Positions 11,801 to 24,615 of a stretch of DNA of 64,000 bases are shown piece by piece. The position numbers and the translations under genes are program-made. Positions within the stretch are counted from its first letter, which is position 1, and each line of letters opens with the position of its first letter. Source of the stretch: Hygrocybe punicea (lineage: Eukaryota; Basidiomycota; Agaricomycetes; Agaricales; Hygrophoraceae); contig OY744473.1 of assembly GCA_963556145.1 (NCBI GenBank), positions 806,001-870,000 on the forward strand. The letters run 5' to 3'. Under the pieces are notes generated by a model that did not search any database, was not told the origin of the DNA, and saw only the letters and a list, made by a program, of their open reading frames with translations.

Positions 11801-13184
11801 TTACCAAACGGATATGCTCCTTCGAAGACAGGGCCATGACAATTTCGTCTTCTGGCCGAGATGTGAGAAATATGCGGAACATGTTGGGAAGTGTGGGTAT
11901 CAGGTCGCGCAGGATCGAGAGTAAATCGTCGTTGTAGCCTTCGTCCAAAGCATCGATGACGATGACCACGGGTTGGAGCCCAGAGAACCGCATGGAAGGC
12001 CTACGGATGAGTTCTTCGAATTGGCGAGACACTGGTGCCGTAGCGACACTCTGGTCGAGTTCAATTGCATGAATGATTTGTTCAGCAACGTCGGCATTGA
12101 AGCTGGCTAGGCCACGTGCGATCGTGCTGAATAGTTTCTTTGGATCGTTTCTATCTGCAACGTTCCGGTCGAAACAGAAGCACGAGGCGAGAACACCGTC
12201 TTGGTGGCAAAGCTTAGCGACAGTGTGAGCAACGGCGGTCTTCCCAGCGCCTGCTACACCAGTCAACCAGAATACTTTCGCCTTGCCTGTCACATCGGGT
12301 GACTTGATCCAACTCCAGATGTCTTCTAGGAGAGTTATTCGTGTATCAGACAGGCAGGTACGGCCCGGGTCCCAGGAAGCACCATCGGCACATGGAAGAA
12401 CGCTTAATGTACTCCTTGCTGTGATAGAAGTCACTACACCGGTGAAGAGGAAGGATAAGCACAGGCACGCGACATTTTGTATAAAATAAAACTTGCTAAT
12501 TTTATCGCTGAGGTTTCCATTGACACGTTCTAAGAGCTCCTCCATGTCTACGCCGCCGAGAACTTTAGCAACGTCAAGTCCCGTAGTTATCGTGAACGTC
12601 AGCTGTGATAGTTTCAAACAAGTGAGAAGAGAATTGCCTCGACGTGTCGGTAGAGTTATACCGACATGGAAAAGGCTCAATACACCGTCGAATTCCTTTT
12701 TCATAACAGCAATCTTGTCAGGATCCTTGAGGAACGACCACACGCGTTTCACGCCCGACTCGTCTTGCACAGCCTGAATTTCTTGTTGCATCTGGGCCAG
12801 GGAACTTAGTGGCAAAATGAGTCAGGAGAAAGACACCAAAATCAACTTGCTCACTCACTCTCGCAACTTATCTATATTAGACTTCAGGTCCTCTCGAGTT
12901 CCACTTGAGTCTGGAATAGCTTTAATGACGCATGCAATTGCGTCTTTGACATACTGGCCGAACTTAGCCCAGGCTTTCTTGTTGGATTTGAATTTCTAGG
13001 TAAATATAGTGTTAGCGAGTGACAGTGGGGCCCGCACAAAATGCACCATGACAGTTTCTGCGATGTGCAGGGCGCAGCCGGCAACGCTTTTTAAGGGAGG
13101 GAAAGCATCAGCGGAAGCCTGGGTCAGTTGAAGCAAAACGAAAGCTGCTTCGCAGCTCCCTTGCAAAACTTGTTGAGCCCTCAT
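8890..13184 (-). CDS. NACHT-TPR (NLR-like) protein
   Basis: STAND-type signalling NTPase. Exons: 13184-13047, 12995-12859, 12804-10893, 10839-8890; 4137 nt, 1378 aa; introns 51, 54 and 53 nt. The N-terminal ~90 residues include CALHIAETV, typical of the leader helices of basidiomycete NACHT proteins. P-loop GVAGAGKT lies at about residues 274-281, and the Walker B segment VVIVIDALDEG follows. After NACHT come about fourteen 44-residue TPR units with the signature LGRREDALESIQQAVEL. A hydrophobic stretch (CLCLSFLFTGVV) just before the PCADGASWDP motif is probably not a membrane segment: bases 12496-12419 fit a 78-nt in-frame GC-AG intron, whose removal gives a more usual family sequence. Fungal NACHT proteins act in non-self recognition and cell death. 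The start is tentative because more upstream exons are possible. Confidence 0.85.
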
Positions 13185-14244
13185 GATTGGAAGCAGAGAG
13201 ACTCAGAAAAGTGAACAGGAGAGTGAAGACTGCAAACCGAGAGCGAATATTAATAGGGTGACAAGCGCTCGGCCGTTCCACGGAGAACATCTTGAGCTTG
13301 ACTTTTTGATGATATTATCAGGCGGAGCGCCCGTCTGCGATAAAGTTATTTCAAATTCGAAGGCCTCCGTTTCTTTGGCACATCGAAAGGCTTTCTTTGA
13401 AGGTTTTGCCAAAGATTTAGTAAAAGTGATGGCCTCGTCCTGGGAGCCGACACTTTTAATATCCTCCTCGACTGTTCTCCTGGAATCTCGGGTCAACCAA
13501 CAATTTTTAGTGCCAGCGCTTTGCTTTGCTGACAGAGCCCTGATTCTCTACTGCGGAAAGCCACAGCTTAAGGCGGATACTCGTATTGCCGCCCATGCCA
13601 GAGTGTAAGAACGCTAATGAATAGGTTCTTCTTTTTGCATCGTACAAGCAGGCCCCAGCCTGACGTTGGTCCTTGAGCAAGTCCGTCCCAAGAGCATCAC
13701 TGCCAGAAATTGGATGTTTCCGTAAATCTTTCCAAGTGTTCGACGTCCAGCATCTAATCAACTGGGTAGGATACGGAAGCTGGTGAGGAACCATGATCGT
13801 GTTGGGATTTTACGTTGGAAAACAAGGATCGGATGCAAAATTGCACGGTCACACATCTGCGAATTTACTAGCAAAAGGAGGACAGACTCACCAAAAAGCT
13901 CACCGTAGCACAGATCATCGATCATGGCCGTCATGAGCCAGAGCCACATGTAACTCCAGTCAAAAAAAGCAACGCCACTTAAGGTCCACGCCTCCATGGA
14001 TCCAGTGCTTTAGGTGTCAGGCCGACAGATCCATGGGGTGGGATCATCCAGGCGTGCCATATTTCGATTATACGCGGGTTGTAAAGGTTTGTGACCCGGA
14101 TGAGACCAGTGACACCATAGCAGGACACAAAATTACCCCATAGACGTGTATTTCGTTACTACGCACTGTCGTTTCCGGGCGCTAGGTAAATGGCAAGCAA
14201 GGTTACCGACGACAGCGGTGGCGGAGTAATAAGTAATAGAAACG
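12905..14244. repeat. Direct segmental duplicate, copy 1
   Basis: This block covers the first exons of the NACHT-TPR gene and about 1.1 kb of upstream DNA, and is repeated in the same orientation at 17824-19349. Similarity starts near the text GTCTGGAATAGCTTTAATG and ends at GGTCAACTG, after which the copies are unrelated. Copy 2 carries indels of roughly 35 and 190 bp relative to this one. No separate gene is evident in the upstream part; open frames there are interrupted in copy 2. Confidence 0.85.
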
Positions 14245-14427
14245 GCGGTCAACTGCGTGATAGCACCTTCTGAGGTAAGAACCCCCCTTTCAAATAACCT
14301 ACGAAGTTTAGTTCTCGGTGTACAGAAATTGAAGGATACTCGAGTATTCAAGTTGCAGCCAGTGGGCCTACGTCGATGTCTCGTCCACCATGTTCAAGTT
14401 GTTACTTATCCGGCCCGGGTAAAAATT

Positions 14428-17400
14428 ATGGAAACCGGGACTGACCTGCTCAAAAACCGTGACACAATGTGTGATAGCCGAAGGTGATAGTGTATGGACC
14501 CCGTGTACTTTTTCTTTATCAATGTACATAATGTCTATTACTACATTCACAAGTCTCTTTTTGTAGTTGCAAGGTCATGATTCTAATATACATGGTGAAA
14601 TTCTCAAGAGCATTGTGAATAGTTTAACTGCATTGGCACATAAGTTTATGGATGTGCTACTTTTCAGTAATTGGGATATGATGAAAGAATGGGGAAAGGG
14701 CCAGAAGGCACAGGAATGGCTAAGAAAGGGTTGTAAGGGGCAGGAAAGGTTGTGGGAGGGTGTAAGAGGGAGTCAGGGAGGTTAAGAAGAACTTGGTTAG
14801 GGTGTGAAAGGTGCAGGAGAGTGTGAGAGGACTTGGGGAGGTTTAGAGGGCTCAGGGGAGGACAGGGAGGACCTGGAGGAGGCCAGAGTGTAGGGAAGAG
14901 CAGGAGGTGGGCTCAGGTGAGTTGGGATGGGTGACTGGAGTGGTGCAGGATGTTTGTCAGCAAATACTATTATGCACACATTACTCTATCCCTCCACTGT
15001 TTGCCTTACACATCCACATCACATGATGTGATGATCATGAGGAGAGTATTGTCAAGAGTGAGGAGAACCACTTGAAGAGGGCAACAAGTCACATCACAGT
15101 GTGTTCCACATTTGACAATTTGACAGTCTGGATTTCATTGTCCTATGCCACTTTCTCACCAATTTCAACCTCCACTACTTGTACATTATGCTTTCCAACA
15201 CCTCCTGCACTTCTTCCCTGGAATGTATGCCTTGCTCATACACTTTACAGCTATACTTTCCCCACCCCTCAAATCAGCTGTCGTTCACAATGGACCTGAC
15301 CATTCATTATTCATGAGAAGTATTATGAAAGTGCAAGCTGCAAGTTTACCTTTCACACCTGTTTTTGCAGCCTCAGTAACTAATGAGCTCCCCACAGATT
15401 GTTTGCAACTCCACTACCCTACCCTGCCCTTCCCTTCTCTATGCCTTGTGTCCTCACACACACCCTTCCCATGCACTCCCATACCCCTTGCACCCTCCCT
15501 CACAAGGACTATCATGGGTATGCTGACACCTGAATGACCTGCAGGTCAGTGAGGGGTTGGGTGCAATGGGTGTACCCTTGCATAGGTATGGGGTGGTGTG
15601 TGGGTCACCTGCAGGTTGCCAACACATTGGTGTCTCCCCACTCTTTCTAGCATTTATCATGATGTAGAGGCTCTGGACTGTCTGGAATCATATCCTCTTC
15701 ATGTCCCACATTGTTCCCATCCACTTCCACTCCAATATCATTGATTCCACTCCTTTCCACCGATTCCACTCTGGATTCCACCTCTGAAATTGTTCCTACC
15801 CATGATGTGATGTTCCTAATGACTTAGAATCAGTATATATATACTTGTACATCACATATCTTCATTTCCCATCTCTCAGTATATAGGTCTCTTCTCCTAT
15901 CTACCTCCTCACTTCACCGCTATCAGTTACTTCCTTTGCCTATAGTATACAGCACAAGATTCTCTCCAGTAGTATAGAAGTTGTGCTTTTACACTACAAA
16001 ATATAGCTTATTACCACACTTCAGATCTACCATTTAGTACCCTCATTGTATCTCCCATATTCCTCTTCATCTTCCCCCTACATTTCCCCTCTGTTCCAGA
16101 ACCCCCAGATCTTGGTTGGATTAATTACGACAACCTATACAAGACCTAAGACTCCTCAGATCACTTTCTAGCTAGTCACCCTTACTGTAGATTCCTATCC
16201 AGGTCTACACTGACACTTGCCATCACAACGACTTGGTAATTACATAACGGGTTCCACAGGTGCAGGTCAGGGTCACCAACTGGCCACCCACTGCCACACC
16301 ACACCCTTATGATGATGGTAACAGGTCACAACCACCAAGAAGAAAGCAGTGCAAACCAAACCAAACAGGCATTGAGGGTGATGACTGCAACTGCCATGAC
16401 CACAACCAAACCACAACCACAACCACAATGACTGCAATGGTGACCACACCAACAACAGTTACAGTACAATGGCAAAAAGGGTTGGAGGTGTGGTGTGCCT
16501 GCACTCCAACCCAGGTACATTTTATTTTTCTTCAACATAGATCTCTCACCTCCCCCCCAGATACCGCTCAAGATTACCTCATGAATACAGAACACATCAA
16601 ATGTGCTTTCAAGGTGATGGCAATGAGGGTAACAAAGAGGCACCAGAACTGCAGCACCAGTGCTTCCCTGCGCCATCCAACCCCCTGAACATCTCACAAC
16701 CCCTCTGTCCTTAGTGTATTGCATGGGTAACCCCCAGGTATTTTTAGCTGTACCCATACCTGCACCCGTTGGTACAATACCTGCAGGTTCACCTGTCATT
16801 TTAAGCCCTGGATATGCTTAAAATACAAGAATAAAGTATTTTAAGCATATCTAGCTCAATACTTGACCATTGTGGATGATCCAGGGCTTCAAAAAGAGCT
16901 GGTGGGTCCAAGAATCTGTGCCTGTGCCTGTACCTGAGGCTATACATGTGGCAAAACCTGCAGGTTTACCCATACCCATGCAATACACTACCTGGCCTCT
17001 CACACCCTTGCATGGCCTCCCCCTGAGCTCACCTGAGCCTGCCCCTGCCCTTCCCTGCACTTTGGCCCTCCCTGGCCCCTCTAAACCTCCCCGACTCCCT
17101 CTTGCACCCTCCATAACCTTTCCTGCCCCTTCCAACCCTTTCTTAGCCATTCCTGTGCCTTCTGGCCCTTTCCTCATTCTTTTATCATATCCTAATTACT
17201 TACACTGCAAACATCAAGGGATTTGTAAATTTGACATATGCTAAAATAATCTATAAACATATTAATAATTTGTAAGATACTCAACAAATTCATAAAATAT
17301 TGAACCCTTTATTTTTATAAATGGCAATCATTGCTTTATTTGGAATGAATTTTTGGAGTTTGCCAACTTTCTTAACAATTATTGGATTATGTCAAATTTA

Positions 17401-17660
17401 CAAATCCCTTCATATTTGCAGTGTTAAAAGTAGCACATATAAACTTATGCACCAATGTAGTTAAACTACTCACAATGCTTTTGAGAATTTCACCATGTAT
17501 ATTAGAATCATGACCTTGCAACTACAAAAAGAGACTTGTGAATGTAGTAATAGACATTATGTACATTGATAAAGAAAAAGTACACGGGGTCCATACACTA
17601 TCACCTTCGGCTATCACACATTGTGTCACGGTTTTTGAGCAGGTCAGTCTCGGTTTCCAT
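14428..17660. mobile_element. Long-arm foldback DNA element
   Basis: The ends are reverse complements over several hundred bases. Left arm is about 14428-14920, beginning ATGGAAACCGGGACTGACC; right arm is about 16985-17660, ending in the complement GGTTTCCAT and interrupted by a MITE at 17203-17423. Flanks are A-rich (TAAAAATT / AAAAAATG) and give no clean target duplication. The interior (14.9-17.0 kb) is pyrimidine-rich, without a transposase or other convincing gene, and contains small stem-loops such as ATATGCTTAAAATAC with its complement near 16815-16855. Probably non-autonomous; superfamily not assignable from the sequence alone. Confidence 0.7.
17203..17423. mobile_element. PIF/Harbinger-type MITE (TTA target site)
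   Basis: A 221-bp AT-rich element with terminal inverted repeats CACTGCAAACATCAAGGG / CCCTTCATATTTGCAGTG that extend inwards through GATTTGTAAATTTGACATA. It is flanked by TTA on both sides (17200-17202 and 17424-17426). The other arm of the surrounding foldback gives the unoccupied sequence AATTAC-TGA-AAAG against AATTAC-TTA-AAAG here, which fixes the boundaries. Three-base TWA-type duplications are a hallmark of PIF/Harbinger. No coding capacity. Confidence 0.85.
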
Positions 17661-17823
17661 AAAAAATGACTCATGGCTTAGAAAATCACTATACGATGTT
17701 ATTGCGCTTCCCGTCGTCATGATTTCAGAACGAACGGCAATCACTAGAACGAACGGCAATCACTATTACCCCGCAGAGGAGGTTGTCTATCGCCATGGGG
17801 CTCATATGCTCGATGCGGCTTTG

Positions 17824-18075
17824 GACTTGAGTCCGGAATAGCTTTAATGACGCATGCACCCGGGCTTTCTTGTTGGATTTGAGTTTCTATCCAAGATAGT
17901 GTTGGCGAGTGACAGCGTGACCCGCACAAAATGCACCATGACAGTTTCTGCGATGTGCAGGGCGCCGCCGGCAACGCTTTTTAAGGAGGGAAAGCATCAG
18001 CGGAAGCCTGGGTCAGTTGAAGCAAAACGAAAGCTGCTTCGCAGCTCCCTTGCAAAACTTGTTGAGCCCTCATGA
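17824..18075 (-). pseudogene. Fragment of NACHT-TPR 5' exons
   Basis: Counterpart of 12905-13184 in the direct duplicate. Both leader exons are recognisable, but about 35 bases of the second exon are deleted and a single-base loss in the GGGAGGG run shifts the frame of the first. No NACHT or TPR sequence follows: the match stops at about 17824 next to unrelated DNA. It cannot encode an NLR. Confidence 0.8.
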
Positions 18076-19349
18076 TTGGAAGCAGAGAGACTCAGAAGCG
18101 TGAACAGGAGAGTGAAGACTGCAAACCGAGAGCGAATATTAATAGGGTGACGAGCCATTCCACGAAGAACATCTTGAGCTTGACGGGGAGTCGAAGAGTT
18201 GTTCGAAGCCCTGGACTGAAGGCGGTATTACTGCATGGGCCACGTGGAGTCCCCGACGAGCTTTGGGTCCTCTGCCTCTGTGAGGAAACATGAAGGCGAA
18301 TCGCTAGTGAGGCCGCACGACCATCGTTCAGGAGAGTCAGGTTCTCCTTACAGACACAGCCGCCTCCTAGGAAGACTTTTTGATGATATTATCAGGCGGA
18401 ACGCCCGTATGCGATAAAGTTATTTCAAATTCTTCTTTGGCACATTGAAAAGGTTTTGCCGAAGATTTAGCAAAAGTGGTGGCCTCGTCCTAGGAGCCGA
18501 CACTTTTAGTATCTTCCTCGACTGCTCTCCTGGGATCTCGGGTCAACCAGCAATTTTAGTGCTAGCGCTTTGCTTTGCTGACAGAGCCCTGATTCCCTAC
18601 GGCGGAAAACGACAGCTTACGGCGGATACTCGTATTTCCGCCCATGCCAGAGTGTAAGAACGCTAATGAATAGGTTCTTCTTTTTGCATTGCACAAGCAG
18701 GGCCCCAGCCTGATGTTGGTGAGCGTATGTCCTTGAGCCAGTCCGTCCCAAGAGCAACACTGCGAGCAATTGGATTTCTGTAAATCTTTCCAAGTGTTCG
18801 ACGTCCAGCACCTAATCAACTGGGTAGGATACGGAAGCTAGTAAGGAGCCATGATCGTGTTGGGATTTTACGATCCTCTTTGTTGGAAAACAAGGATCGG
18901 ACGCGAAAATGCACTGTCACACATGTGCGAATTTGTGTGAAACCACTAGCAAAAAGTGGACAGACTCACCGAAAGCTCACCGTAGCACAGATCATGGCCG
19001 TCAGAGCCACAGATCAGAGCCACATGTAACTTCAGTCCAAAAAGCAACGCCACGTATGCTCCATGCCTCCATGGATTCAGTGTTTTAGGTGTCAGGCCGA
19101 CAGATCCATGGGGTTCGCACAGACGTGAAGGTGGGATCATCTAGGTGTGCCATATTTCGATTATACGCGGGTTGTAAAGGTTGGTGGCTCGGGTGACCAG
19201 TGCCACCATAGCGGGACATAAAATTACCCGACATGAATTTCGTTACTACTGCTCTGTCGTTTCCGTGTGCTTCTGGGACCTGGGTAAATGGCAAGCAAGG
19301 TTACCGACAACAGCGGTGGCGGAGTAATAAGTGTTTGCACGAATAGAAA
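17824..19349. repeat. Direct segmental duplicate, copy 2
   Basis: Repeats 12905-14244 in the same orientation, with a 190-bp insertion at about 18190-18380 (between AACATCTTGAGCTTGAC and TTTTTGATGATATTATC) and several small indels. Its right end abuts the 3' flank of the LtrA-like gene. The two copies flank the foldback element at 14428-17660. Confidence 0.85.
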
Positions 19350-19568
19350 CGGTGGTCAACTGACCATATTATTAGATCACAAAAAATCATCCTGTGTATG
19401 TCAAGATTGTGACAAGACGCAGAACCGCAGTATGATCCATCCACATAGCAAATACTATCCGATACCAGAAAACACATCAACGGGAATACTATCCAACATA
19501 CAGTTAATTTTCTCAATGATAAATAAAAACCAAAAGCTTAATCCGAATCCACACCCGGTATCTTTTGT

Positions 19569-22297
19569 TCACGCCAGGCCCTGCGAGTACCATTTTTTTT
19601 CCAGTTCCTTGTAAGGGTCGTAGAGGTTATCGGCGTATACCGCGCCTGGCGTCGCCTGTGGGCCTAAGTTGGGATAGTCGGCCTCATTATATTGTTCGGT
19701 ACGTCGGTTGGAGCGGCGTCCCCGGGGACTGTTGAGGAAATTAATGGGGTCGAAGGAGTAGTAGGATCGGTTGGCGAAGACCGCAAGCAACTTCAATGTG
19801 AAACTAAGTCGTGAGAACAATGGTCGCCGAAACATCAAGAGTGAAAATGATACTGACACGCTCCACTATTTGTAAAACTGCCATTATAGTTGCCATGATG
19901 ATCAACCTAGTTAAAATGCCAAAATGAGCAGGTGACTGAAAGGCTGAGCGACAGAGGGGTTCTCGAAGCCTACTCACAGCCATTGGTTGTCTGAAAGAGC
20001 AATGTTCCAAATGAGGCATTTAGTTTTGTTGCCGGCGCTATCGATGACAGGTGCCGATGACCCAAGGTTAAGGAAACCAAGTAACATGACGCCACTGCCA
20101 GCAAGGAGCCTGCTGGAAATGACTCCCCATTCCCACTTGTCTATAACACAAAATGATTCATGAGTAACAAGCAAAGGGAGTTATTACCACCTACCCCGAG
20201 GTAATCCTTTGGTAAAAGGGATCAACCCTAACGCAAGGATGGTGGCTCCCTAATTTGGCCAAGCATCAGCAATGAGAAAACGTACGATGAAGATACCTAC
20301 ACAAGCAGAGTAAAACCATAATGCGGAGGATCCGCGGTCTCTTATTATGCCATCAAGGAGATCCGAGTAGTTCGCCGCGTTGAGTTCAGTTGTGTTGGTC
20401 AGGTCGGCATTGATGAAGATATCCAGTTTAGTTGCGATCAAAGACTCGGAGTCAGGCATAGCCTCAAAAGTCTGCAACATGTTGATTTGACACCATCACG
20501 GTACAGGAAAACCCAAATGCTCACCCTCAGAAGGTAATCGATAAGTAACATCTCCAGTTGCACGTTGCCGGCCCCGATTATGTCAGTGTTATTGAGCTGC
20601 TGTGCCTCCGTGATATATTCGTTCACAGCCTCTACCACGTCGTCCAGTGATATACCCAATTTAAGAAGTTGACTCCGGCTGTCGTTGAAAGTGGACGCGG
20701 TCAAATTGGAACCAGAGCTCAGTGCTGATTCAAACAAGGGCACCAACGCAAGAGAACTCTTGTTTATGCCTGCGTAGAGATTCTGGTAGATTTAGTGAAA
20801 GTAAGTTGGGAGTAAAATCATTTAAACGCTGGGAAACCTCACCGAGAATCCAAGCGAAGTAGCGACCCCTGAGATGCATCGATCAAACGGTCAGCATTAG
20901 TTGCACAACAACACTGCTACGAACCTTGCAGGGCTACAATCAAAGCCGACAAGAAGAAGAATTGTGCAAAAAACCATGTCAAGGTGCGTTTGCTTCCGAC
21001 TCTCCTTACGCTCCCAGGTGTGGCGAAGTACAACGAGAAAAATCCAATGAATATCACAGCCGCTGCAATAAAAAGCTTTATCCCATCCCTGCCCAATCCC
21101 GCGTTTCCGACGATGGCCTTGAAGCCACCCGTGATTTTGTCCAGACCAGCACCCAGAATGATCAGGAAGAGGGTACCGATGCGGGCAAGAATAGATTCGT
21201 TGGTGTATCGAACAAAGCCGGGTAAAAGAAGAGCACCATAGTGGCTGGCGATCTCGACCAAGATTGGTAAGTACCATAAAACCAGTTTGACAATTGACAC
21301 AGTTTTCGAGGGTATATCAGACAACCGGCCGGAGCTTAACACCCCAAAGGCGGCAAAATAACATAGCGAAGAAAACACCAGGGCTACGATGTGCACGAGC
21401 AATGAATGTCGTTTCAATTTTCTTGCATGACAGAAGACTAGAGCCGCATACATATAAGTGAACGATGTTGGTAGCTTGAAGTACTCACCCACAATGTACT
21501 GCACCAATAGGACCAACCTACTGACTGCCATGGTTATGGACACACCTTGAGCGTTCAGCCGTGGCAAGCGCTGCTGCCGAAACTGGTTCGCGGCTGATTG
21601 AGATTGATCAAACCCCGACAATTGGTCCACCTGTGCCGACTCAGTGTCGTTGGACAGCCCATCGGTGATGTTAAAGCCCTTAGTGAAGGCGGCCAGTGCA
21701 CTGAATACAATGAGCTGGGTGAACACCCATATGCGGTGAAACCAATCGGCTTGTCGGAAGCGCATGTTGTAGGCCACTTGCGAGACCCAGATCCACCATA
21801 CAAAGATGAAGAAGAAAACGTAGGAGAGGGCGTTGTTCCATTGCAATATAGGTGTCCCGTCGCTATTGAAGAAGGCCTGCCCAATATGACAAGACCGAGG
21901 TTCTCAAGTTAGACTCGCAAAGGCAGTGGTCATGGCAATTTCAAGGAGCAAGTCTACGGTGAAGTGTGAGGGGGCCGTCGAGGGTCGCAATCGTAGGACA
22001 TACCTATCCAAGGTACCTCTTCCAGTGACCTCACTCTCAATTCACCTTCTTCGAGTACCTGCCGCGAAAAAGAGTTTAATACTAAAAAGGCCCAAGTTAT
22101 GTACTTGTGCTTACTTCCTCTGGTTCATCTCCACCAGGTACGAACCCATCATCGAAGGGCGAGCAAGAAACAGGAAAGCGGCTAGCTTGCCGCTCCAGGA
22201 GCAGAGAATTTACGTCGGCCTCTCGTAGCTGTGACTTGGACATGTTGGCTGTGATGATGGGAAGAGCTAGGCCACGCACATTAATATTGGTCGTCAC
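19569..22297 (-). CDS. LtrA-like multi-pass membrane protein
   Basis: Predicted fungal member of the low temperature requirement A family. The main exon (within 21893-20917) encodes repeated hydrophobic helices, with NALSYVFFFIFVWWIWVSQV near its start and FIGFFSLYF near its end. Recognisable splices on the minus strand: a short exon near 20880-20850 giving GVATSLGFS; an exon from about 20784 containing NLYAGINKSS and ending LLIDYLLR at a GTGAGC; an exon from about 20480 ending GIFI at GTACGT; then the DKWEWGV exon and the hydrophilic tail with YADNLYDPYKELEK. The probable N-terminal exon is 22297-22110 (GGDEPEE then GTAAGC), followed by exons with VLEEGELRVRSLEE and FTVDLLLEIAM. Not every junction could be phased, so the model is approximate. 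Biochemical function is unknown. Confidence 0.7.
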
Positions 22298-22329
22298 CGG
22301 ATACTTATCAAGCGCTGAGAGCTGAGCGC

Positions 22330-24280
22330 TTAGATAAATGACATGTCAATTTGGTCAAGGTTCAGTGCTCAGCGCTGAAAACATAAAAAGGCCGAACGAA
22401 TCTGGGCTGTTCACTCGAAAACCGGCTGGACACAGAAGTTGTTGGCAAGTTCGACCGATAAAAAATTGATCCCTAAAAGTTGAAAAGTAGCGGAATAAAG
22501 CTTAATGAAGGCTGATACCGTAGTAGCCGTGCCTTCTATTATTGCAATAAAACCAGTTTCGGTGTTCCAGAGCCTGCCAAGTCATGTAGTAAACCACTGA
22601 GGATCCCTGAAGCTTGAAGATTTACATCATGATCACTGGCATGGACCACAAATATCGCTCGTGGCACGTGATGTCGTTCCCATATTTCGGTAGGGTATAC
22701 CTTATATATCTAGCCCCTTAGAGACGCCCACAAAGCACGAGTGTTTTCTTGGCTGGGAGATATAGTGATGTGACACAGACTCTTGTCATACAGTGTAGAC
22801 CCGGTCCTTGAGACAGCCCCACTCCTCGAGACACTTATAGGAAAACTCACTCAGTTTTCCTCGCATTCCTTAGAAAATTTGAAGTTATCATCCTGTACAT
22901 ACTACCCATCTGTCCACCAATTTAAACTAAGATCTGAGTTGTTGCCATTGTGCAGCAACCGTCTATACACTGAAAATCAGTCATATTTTGTTACGTTTTT
23001 CAACTCCGCAACTCCGATCCCGACTCCATTACCCGCGATGACGATTCCGCTTTACCATACCTTCCTTTTTCGTTCCCCTTTACCTTTTGTCTTCTTTTGG
23101 ACATTGTTGTTTATTCTTGTCCTTGTTCTCTTTTCTTCCAGAACAATCCAGACCGACCATGGACATATCCCACGTGACCTTGTTGTACCCGAATAGTCTC
23201 CTTGCCGATGGACGTCACCAACATTGTCTTTTCCCTTCGATATCTTGTTTACGCTATCCCACGACAAACCGATCACAATGGCTGTACTCCCGACACAGCT
23301 CATTACCGTAATTGTTATTGGCAGCATTGCCATCACCTTCCTGATCGGTTTCTACCTTGTTATGATCTATCTTTGGCATTGGCACCGAAACCCTTCCGCC
23401 ATTGATACTTCTGACTTCCACCTCGACAATATATCGACACGTAATTGACAATTGCCATTCCCGGATATTTGGTTTCCATATTCATACCCTGTGCCCACCA
23501 TTATCCTCCCTGACGATCCGACGACATTCCTCACCTGCATGCGAACTCTGGACAATCCCCGATCACAAGACATTTCACTGTTCTCTCTAATCCGACCATC
23601 GCCGGAGCATACTCTTTTGGGCTTCGACCACAGACCATACGACTTCCCAAACAGTGAACCAACCCCTATCGCATATTGTTCGCACGACACCGCTTCAATG
23701 CAGTACCCGACGACTTGTTCCCACAGCTTGTCACTCATGCCATGACTCGACACCTGGACCCACGTTCATTTATCCTTTTCCATCATGATCTCGATACCTC
23801 CCACACTCGTTTACAATGATACCCTTTCTTGGACGAATACCGACATCAAATGGACCTTCTTGTTCCACAAACAGGACAAGACATCGCTCCTCGATACATC
23901 ATCAACACAGACATCGTCATCCGGTACAGCTTGTGCTGTTCACATGTCTGACCTCGACTAGCCCACCGTCCTAGTTGGTTTTCCTTCCACACATTCCTTT
24001 GTTTTCTTTCATGCAAACCTTGCCACTACATCCACACCACCTCAAGACATTCTCATCACCAATCCCACACTGGATGATACCCATCTTCGACCCGACCGTG
24101 CAATGCACTTGCCAGATTGCACACTTGCTTGTTACAGCAAGTGTAGACCCCGAATAGGCAATTCTGCACATCACATGATCCGATGACAAATCATCCGAGT
24201 CATCTGGACCTCACCTCTCCCTCAATGACACCCGGGCCTCCAGTTGGATCGCGAGAACATCGACATGAGGACGCCTCATG
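22330..24280. other. No assignable gene; decayed frames with membrane-like ORF
   Basis: There is a TATA-like TATATA near 22700 and short open frames on the + strand at 22783-23193 and 23281-24200. The second begins MAVLPTQLITVIVIG, a likely single membrane span, followed by stop-broken Pro/Thr/Asp-rich text. No family is recognised. It lies directly upstream of an LTR-like fragment and may be the 3' part of an old retroelement, but no reverse transcriptase, protease or integrase motif was found. Confidence 0.35.
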
Positions 24281-24282
24281 TG

Positions 24283-24615
24283 CGCCTCATGGTGAACACA
24301 TGGTAGAGTTGGACATGTTATGGCTTCATGGTTGTATTTCTATTTACCTCCCCTCAAGACCAGTCACTATATATACTGTTCTTGTTGTTGGTTCGGACTT
24401 TTTCTTCTTTTCCTTTCTTTACGTTTAGTCTGGTTCTTGGGGCAGACTCATCTTGTTTTGGGTAACCCCCACGGCTCGCAATGACATTAGACCTTGACCC
24501 CCCCTTCTTAGCAGTGTTGTCTTAGCTATAAGCAACAATGAAAACTGCTGTCCTCTCCTCTGGAATCCGATCCCTAGTTAAGTTGATTGTTGCCGGAGCC
24601 CGCTGTAGAAGCGAT
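24283..24615 (+). repeat. LTR-like repeat fragment, copy 1
   Basis: About 330 bp matching the reverse complement of 47645-47985. Shared landmarks are CTCATGGTGAACACA, CAGTCACTATAT, GGTTCTTGGGG, TTAGCAGTGTTGTCTTAG and a right end GATCCGTAACA. A CA-type terminus and a TATA-like core suggest the end of a long terminal repeat, but no partner repeat is present nearby. Confidence 0.55.

Noticed and set aside
12419..12496. Transmembrane segment in the NACHT-TPR protein
   Set aside because: The hydrophobic stretch coincides with a good 78-nt GC-AG intron candidate and interrupts sequence that is otherwise typical of the family.
22783..24200. Membrane-span ORF as an envelope-like gene of a retroelement
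   Set aside because: It is short, stop-broken, lacks any recognised domain, and no polymerase sequence belonging to it was found.
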